Assembly: GCA_013368375.1 (NCBI GenBank)
Contig: JAACJP010000005.1
Span: forward strand, 1,116,001-1,180,000
Reading direction: 5' to 3'
Length of the DNA: 64,000 nucleotides
DNA from: Tricholomella constricta
Lineage: Eukaryota; Basidiomycota; Agaricomycetes; Agaricales; Lyophyllaceae
The notes beneath the pieces were generated by a model that was not told where the DNA came from, did not search any database, and saw only the letters and a program-made list of their open reading frames with translations. Position numbers and translations under genes: made by a program. Shown here in pieces: positions 58,143-64,000 of the stretch (the first letter of the stretch is position 1; the number at the start of each line of letters is the position of its first letter).

Positions 58143-58917
58143 ATTGGAAAATCTGGTGTTTTCCATGCTTTCTATTCCTAATTTCTCTATTCTGCTTGTT
58201 TCTCGCTTTCGGTTTTTTTCTTCCATGGTATCGGAGTGCATCGGAGCTGCGTTCTGTGTTAATCCGACCCCCCAAGTTTCGACCCATCATATTCCCCACC
58301 ACCCATTACTATGCTAACGACCCCTTCCATGATGACGACAATATGGTACAAATTCAGAGCTCCAGCGATGGGATTAGCTAGCTTACATTCGTTACAGACG
58401 TGCTCCGATGATCTTTTATCTATCGCTTCATCTTTGGGGGAGCACATAGCTCGTTACGTAGTGCTTGATGGATTGAAATAATTTACGGCTGGTTCTTCTG
58501 GTGAACTTGAGACGAACTATCAAGATAATCTGAGAGGAAGAGGAATCGGTGACGCGTAAGTAACGTTTCTTTTGAGTTCCCCCTTGGTTCCCCCCCAGGC
58601 ACGCATGATCACGATCACATTCATTAATTAATTTTGTAATGTTATAGATGGACGCGGAGCGGTCCAATTAAACGTATTGGTACAGGTTCTGTGTGAGAGG
58701 TAGTCAAGATCAAAAGAGTCGAAATCTGTGAATTTCCCCCAAATTTTACGTCGACCGATCACCGGCATACGGTAACGCCATGCTCCTGCGATCTGGTGCT
58801 CCTCTCTTTTCAACATCATCGTTTGCGATGTAAACATCAGTTGTGACGCGAATACCCGGCTCCGACGAGGCCGCCTGTGAACCGACCGATTCGCCTTTCG
58901 GATGTATAATCATATAA
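58143..58917. other. Convergent intergenic region
   Basis: Between the 3' ends of the wall-protein gene (+) and the DUF6534-type gene (-). Only short frames occur. Several T-rich tracts right after 58142 are consistent with polyadenylation signals of the wall-protein gene. Confidence 0.5.
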
Positions 58918-60339
58918 TCATAAGCAATTGCTTACCTCCCCCATTACGAGGTCATCCTGAAGGCCATCCTTGTACAGGGTTCTCCAATCTTGCAGGTACG
59001 CAGAAGGGGGCCGCGAAAATATCACCGGCTGCAGTCGTGTCGAAATGTCGAGTGCAGTGGTCGTTGCGGCGAGCTCTTCAGGCTCCCTACCTCCGACGAT
59101 ACGCATGCGGCTGTTGAATAGCACAAGCAGGGTGTTGCAGTAGAGCTTGGCGATGATGAGCACAGGGACGGTGTAGTAGTTTGTGTCTGAGTAGCCGAAG
59201 AAGAGGAAGAGGTTGACCACCGCAACTGTGGCTGAGGGGCGTGTTAACGTCTCTTAAGCATAAATTCGTGAGCCATGGTTGTTACCGGTGGCGGTTCCTG
59301 TCTCAATGGTGAGGCGCGTAAGTTTAATCACTAGGAGGTGTGTGGACCGAAAGCCCGTGTCGTGCCGTGAGAGCTGTGAAAAATTGTTAGAATACGTCTC
59401 TCCAAAGTGGAATGTGTGTGTGCGTGGTTAAAATTGCCGACGTACCAGATAAGTCATTGAAATAGCAATAATGACATCGCACAAGGCGCAACACCCCCAC
59501 CAGAACTAATACAATTGCGTCAGGATTGGAACGGCACAGAACACTGAGTTGTTTTACCCCGGCACTAATGAACACACTGGTCTGAGTTAGTTTGCTCAAG
59601 CTGCCAAGTTCGAACGATTTGGCGCCGGTCACGATTCCCGCAAGACATCCAATGACGGAGATCTGACAAGTCCAACATGAAGACCCCGTCAATAAATCAT
59701 ACGCGAAAAATACAGACCGTCGCGATGAGATACCCAATCGCTTTACTTTTAGAAAGGATATTGATGCGGTACGCATAAAAAACTTGCACGATGCATCCAA
59801 CTAGCGGAATCGACGATATTGAGAATAAGACGGAAAGACGTAAGGTTGAAAGATCGACGCACCAATGCCACTCAGGATAGGGATGCTCAAGCACGTGAGT
59901 TGTATATTATCGAGTGCTTCGAAGCTGCCAAAGCCAATGCCGAAGCTCGCGAATGCATCATGCGTGACGATTACGGTCTGAAGGGTCTCCAAGATGTATA
60001 CACCGTAGACGAGGCATTTGCAGTAGAGCCGATCTTTTGGAAAGGCTATATAATAGTAATCTAAAGGCACGCAGATTAATAAGCTTCGAAGAAAAGTCAA
60101 CAGAACTATATGACTGGCGTACAGACTTGGATGGAGACGACTCCAAATAGACTCCAGTTGAGAAGATAACCAAGGATCTGGAAATAATGATCAGTACAGG
60201 GGAGAGGCGCTGCGAGAGAGATGGTACATACCAGAGGCCCAGAGCTTTCAGGGAAATATCGTTAGTCACCTATGACGGTTGACGGTAGTCGACATAAATA
60301 CCTCTTAACAATATCAGCTGGGAGGGAAGACGACACCAT
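58918..60339 (-). CDS. Multi-pass membrane protein of the basidiomycete DUF6534 type
   Basis: Nine exons (60339-60302, 60244-60232, 60177-60123, 60060-59863, 59800-59718, 59662-59558, 59505-59446, 59373-59286, 59231-58918) join in phase into 317 residues. The sequence begins MVSSSLPADIVKSSGPL and runs through the family-typical ILGYLLNWSLFGVVSIQVY, YYYIAFPKDRLYCKCLVYGV, YILETLQTVIVTHDAF, PILSGIVGCIVQVFYAYRI, ISVIGCLAGIVTGAKSF, ALCDVIIAISMTYL and LTRLTIETGTATATVAVVNL. It finishes with FNSRMRI. Seven helices are likely, with the C-terminus cytosolic. The family is greatly expanded in Agaricomycetes and has no assigned function. The second exon is 13 nt and is needed to read SGPL next to ILGYLLNW. 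Confidence 0.85.
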
Positions 60340-62063
60340 GGCATGGGGGTGATGTAGCGATATCTGAGATCGACGCCTTCCTTATATCAAGCCAGGAAGG
60401 GAGTCCCGTAGAGCCTATCTACACGTGTACTGGGTAGCCGCAAATAATGCTCCATTGGTGTTAGCGATGGATCCGAGGGAAGAAACAACTCTGGAGGGAG
60501 GCTAACACTGTTTGAGCGGGTCTCAGGCCCGTGATCGTTATCGTATCCAATGCGCTGTAAGTGACTCCTTGATAGAATCAAGAGTTTGGTTGTAAATAAG
60601 TCCAGCCATCGCGGACGATCAATTTAACGTGGGATGGATGCCGAGTCGGAACGATATGAAGGTACGAATCCGCGAGACAAGGAGCACGAGTTTCATCGTT
60701 CCGATAATCCGTTGCCTGTAGAAGAAAGCTAGAAGACTCGACGACAAGTAGAAGAAGGAAGGAGGAAAACAGTTTTGCCGTAAGAAGGTGCGGAGTAATA
60801 GCAAGGGGCCGTTAGGGGCCAACCACCGCTGTTCTTTATGGAAGAAGACTAGAAGACAATGAGGACAACAGGTTTGCCATAACAGAGTAATGGGCTTCGT
60901 AGCCAACTTCGAAGGTCGAGTAGATTTAAAACAAAGCCTAGGGTTTCGCTATTAACTGTCCTGTCGTGAGCGTGATTATGGTCATGATAGCAAATGGATT
61001 CGAATTCAATGAGGGGTGGATACTGGTCCATCTGCGTCCATCCAGTGACATCGATAATCGGAGTTTCCGTAGTTGCGGAACATAGAACATAGATAGTAGT
61101 TGGCACTTAGCCTTCACTTCCAGGCTGTCAACGAAGCAGGGCCAATACGCACGTTCCAAAGAGAGATGGGAATGTTGGATGAGTCACTGTAAGTATTTAT
61201 AGCTTTCAACGGGACAAACTGTGTCGAGTTATTATAACTTGACTTACCATCGACCTACGGCGACGCCGACATTCCAATCTCCCTAGCTTTCGCATTTGAA
61301 CCTTTCTGATTTGGTTGTTGAAATGCTGAAGTTCGAATTTGAAGGACGTCTTGGGACCAGTACTGAATCGCAATTTAAACTTGGCGCACCCTCTGGCTGC
61401 TGTTAAGAATTCTTTCATATGTCGTGATACTTGGTCATCGTCATGGGCCACCCAAGTTGACTCATCCCCTACATATCTCGTTTCCGATTGTGCGGCGTAT
61501 TTGTCCCTTTTATTCAACCACGGGCCGGAGTCTGATTAGCGTCTATGCCAATCGTGAGAGGTGGTGGACACGGGTTTCACGCTACTAAAGTCCTTCCGCG
61601 CGTGCATGGCAGGCCGCAGAGCCAAGTGTTCTGACGTTGATGCGGAGATAATCACAACGCGGGCTGCCGAAGGGCCAAGCCAAGCGTCGAACCGTTTTGG
61701 TTCACTCCCATGCAGCCATAGTGCTCAAGGCTGCCAGCGCTGAAATGGGCGGTAAATCTTGGGAGATTTCACCAATCGTTATGGCATGGTTTTGATGTAG
61801 CGCTCATCACAGCGTTTGGGTCGGAGCGTAGTAAGAGATCCTCTCTATCCTATCGTAGAAATGTAGTCCGGCTATACATGTGTTATAATAAATATCACAG
61901 CATTGTTGGGTTGGTAAAATGGTTTTGCGGTTGACCGTACAGCGTGAGGTTCGGTCCAGGTCGCAAGTTTGCCTGTGAGGCCTCTGTCAGTACCCACCTT
62001 TAACTCCTTGTCCAAACCTCTGAACCTGAGAGAACCGATCTTCCTGGTCCACTCAAAACTCCA
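60340..62063. other. Intergenic region with possible decayed gene fragments
   Basis: Minus-strand frames at 61517-61206 and 61159-60938 read as leucine/basic-rich peptides (LTAARGCAKFKLRFSTG, QLRKLRLSMSLDGRRW), reminiscent of LRR parts of F-box proteins. No F-box or start is present and phases do not join. They may be a relic. The rest is the divergent promoter zone of the DUF6534 and MoCF genes. Confidence 0.4.
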
Positions 62064-63535
62064 ATGTCCTTGTCATCCCGTTTCCTACCCTTATCTACCT
62101 CACTTTTCGCAACCACCACTCGCATCTGCAGCGCACGGGCAATTCCAAGCCGGCGAGCTCTCAGCATGGCCTCGTCTTCCTCATCCTCCAGTGATCCAGC
62201 CGCAACCTCGACAACAACGAATACCAGTCGTGAAAAACCCCGTTTTCCTATCTCCCCGGTACCACCAAACCCACTAGGGGAAGGACGTCACATACGCACG
62301 GCCGCTGCGCTCATCATCGGGTACGATACCCAACACAACAACTCAATTACCCACTAACTATAATGCCTGTAGTGACGAAATTCTCAACGGCAAGACGCTA
62401 GATCGGAACTCAAACTTCTTTGCGCAGTATTGCTTCGAACAGGGGATCGAGCTGTGCGTCTCTCCCCATGCTTCTCCTCGCTGGATCGACGGCCTCAATG
62501 ACTGTGATTGACCTGCAGGAAACGGATAGAGGTCATCCCGGATGACGAGCAGGAAATGTGCGTTATGCAGTGGCTCTGAGCTGACTGGCTATGGTGCTCA
62601 TGAGTGTCCTCTGTGTGTGTAGCATCGAGGCGAGCAGGCGGATGGTGAGAAATTATGATTTCGTGATTACGACTGGGGGAATTGGGCCCACACACGACGG
62701 TGCGCAAGGCCTGGTCTTGCTCCAACGCAGGATGCCTACTGAAGGATATACAATGTTTGTGCATTGACAGACATAACCTACGCCTCCCTCGCCAAATCCT
62801 TCGACCAAAACCTCGTGCACCACGCAGAGACGCTCCGGCGTATGGAGGCGCTTAGCCGATACCGTAACTTTTCAAATGCCCAACAGCTCGAGGCGTCCCA
62901 GCGCATGGCCCTCTTCCCCGATCGCGCAGAGGTCATTTTCATCGCGGACAACATCTGGGTCGTGCGTTGACTCCCACACTTCATTGTATCCGAGCTCAGG
63001 AGAACTAATCTCATCCACTCCTGATCAGCCGGTGGTACGACTAGAAGGCCGCATATGCGTCTTCCCCGGGATCCCGTCGCTCTTTCAACGGATGCTCACG
63101 GAACTCACCCCGTTCCTCCCCCTCCCCCCAAAGAGCGAGCGCCCACTGCGGATACAAGTATTCACAGAGTCAGTGTCACTCCTTTTTCCCTTTCTTTCTC
63201 CTTCCCCATATTCCTACTCGCGTCATTCTTGAGCACGCTAAACACTCCCACCCTACAGACGCCCAGAATCGATGATCGCGCCGTACCTGACCTCGCTACA
63301 AGAGCGACTCAAGTTGCGCGGGATTCAGGTAGGATCATACCCCGTGCTCCAAGAGGGTGTCTTTGTGAGCCTCATCGGGCGGGACCTGTGTAATGAGGGC
63401 GAGGAGGGGCATAGGTTGTGGCTGGCGGATGTGGCGCGGGAGGTGGAGAGAGAGGTCGGAGGGCGGGTGGTGAGTGATGAGGAGATTGCGGAGAAGAAGG
63501 CGGAGGGAAAGGCGAAGGAGAAGGCAAAGATTTAG
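62064..63535 (+). CDS. MoCF/CinA-like molybdopterin-binding-domain protein
   Basis: Seven exons (62064-62320, 62373-62453, 62519-62557, 62623-62699, 62771-62961, 63029-63168, 63259-63535) give 353 residues. The N-terminal 70 residues are Ser/Arg/Thr-rich ([20 protein letters not shown]), like a mitochondrial presequence; ATGs further in could give a cytosolic form. The MoCF_biosynth fold shows [52 protein letters not shown] around residue 142, and [18 protein letters not shown]. The C-terminal part ([19 protein letters not shown]) is the second CinA/FAD-synthase-like lobe, and the tail is Glu/Lys-rich. Relatives include the CinA N-domain and the molybdopterin-binding-like domain of FAD synthases. 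No PAPS-reductase/FAD-synthase domain follows, so FAD synthesis is not implied. The biochemical role is uncertain. Confidence 0.85.
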
Positions 63536-64000
63536 AAAGTTGGAGGTGGTGCTTGAGCTGGCGCTGGGTGTGTCGGTATTCTATGATGTATATCCCCCGA
63601 GCGCGGGTCATGCGTCGCAGCATTAATATCCTTTGCTACAGTTTTGGGAATACAGAAGTACCTCTTCTTCACGTTAGTTTGGCATCCGAAATAAAATCCC
63701 TTCCCGCATGCGATGAAGACCTAAACAAATCAAGCAGCGCTAGCGCTCAAATAACGTCGTTGGTTTAGCTGGGTGCATGGAGATTGTATCAATCAACTCG
63801 GTCTCTATCCTACTATAACGCGGAGCAGGGCCTGGAGGCATTCTGCTGCAACAGCGCAAGTGGGTCGGAGTATCGGATATGGGCCCAGTTTGATATATAC
63901 CATCGTTTGAAACGCCTCTTATTGTAAGCGAAGCGGACAGATTTGCGCACTCTCGAAGCGTTCTGCTAGCTCATATCATGGGCAGATTGTATGATCGATG
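63536..64000. other. 3' flank of the MoCF gene at the right window edge
   Basis: Only one short frame (63553-63768, 71 codons) without recognisable content. It is probably the 3' UTR and spacer; the next gene is outside the window. Confidence 0.5.

Noticed and set aside
61206..61517. Possible F-box/LRR gene
   Set aside because: Leucine-rich flavour only; no F-box, no start and inconsistent phase between fragments.

Overview
The window is nuclear DNA of a filamentous basidiomycete, most likely a mushroom-forming agaricomycete. Almost every gene is split by many short (about 50-60 nt) GT-AG introns with fungal splice sites. The gene set includes Set1, Ire1, Jip5, a WASP-like WH1 protein, Con-6, F-box proteins, a DUF6534-type membrane protein and basidiomycete CorA-like proteins. 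I assembled gene models by hand, joining exons in phase and checking each junction against remembered family motifs. Start codons and non-canonical junctions are the least certain parts.

Layout. 1-4808 (+): the 3' part of the H3K4 methyltransferase gene set1, running off the left edge. 4809-9651: a 4.8 kb gene-poor stretch with one cysteine-rich fragment. 9652-16761 (-): an unknown conserved-looking protein, an ALDH7-family aldehyde dehydrogenase, a doubtful ORF cluster, and the ribosome-biogenesis WD protein Jip5. 17820-19714 (-): F-box protein. 20907-24719 (-): the unfolded-protein-response sensor Ire1. 25857-29995 (-): two uncharacterised proteins. 30427-38909 (+): cytosolic seryl-tRNA synthetase, a DXD-type Golgi glycosyltransferase and a secreted GH127-like enzyme spread over 24 exons.

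39917-46231 (-): a tandem pair of CorA-like membrane proteins. The left copy is broken by a frameshift and an in-frame stop. 46732-50943 (+): an ArsB/CitMHS-type permease, an Asterix/PAT-complex subunit and a WH1+CRIB protein. 51210-53869 (-): a non-RD protein kinase. 54507-54857 (-): a small gene interrupted by one TAA. 55360-58142 (+): a Con-6 family protein and a small secreted Ser/Thr-rich, probably GPI-anchored wall protein. 58918-60339 (-): DUF6534-type membrane protein. 62064-63535 (+): MoCF/CinA-like molybdopterin-binding-domain protein.

Most genes are conserved housekeeping or secretory-pathway functions and do not form an obvious cluster. Set1 acts on chromatin, Jip5 in ribosome biogenesis and SerRS in translation. 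Ire1, the glycosyltransferase, the Asterix homologue, the GH127-like enzyme and the wall protein all concern the ER/secretory route. I found no biosynthetic cluster, no intact transposon, no CRISPR array and no tRNA that I would defend. The most unusual features are the extreme microexon content of the GH127-like gene, an 11-nt exon in the ALDH gene, the decaying CorA-like duplicate with conserved GC-AG introns, and the single in-frame stop in an otherwise coding-looking small gene.
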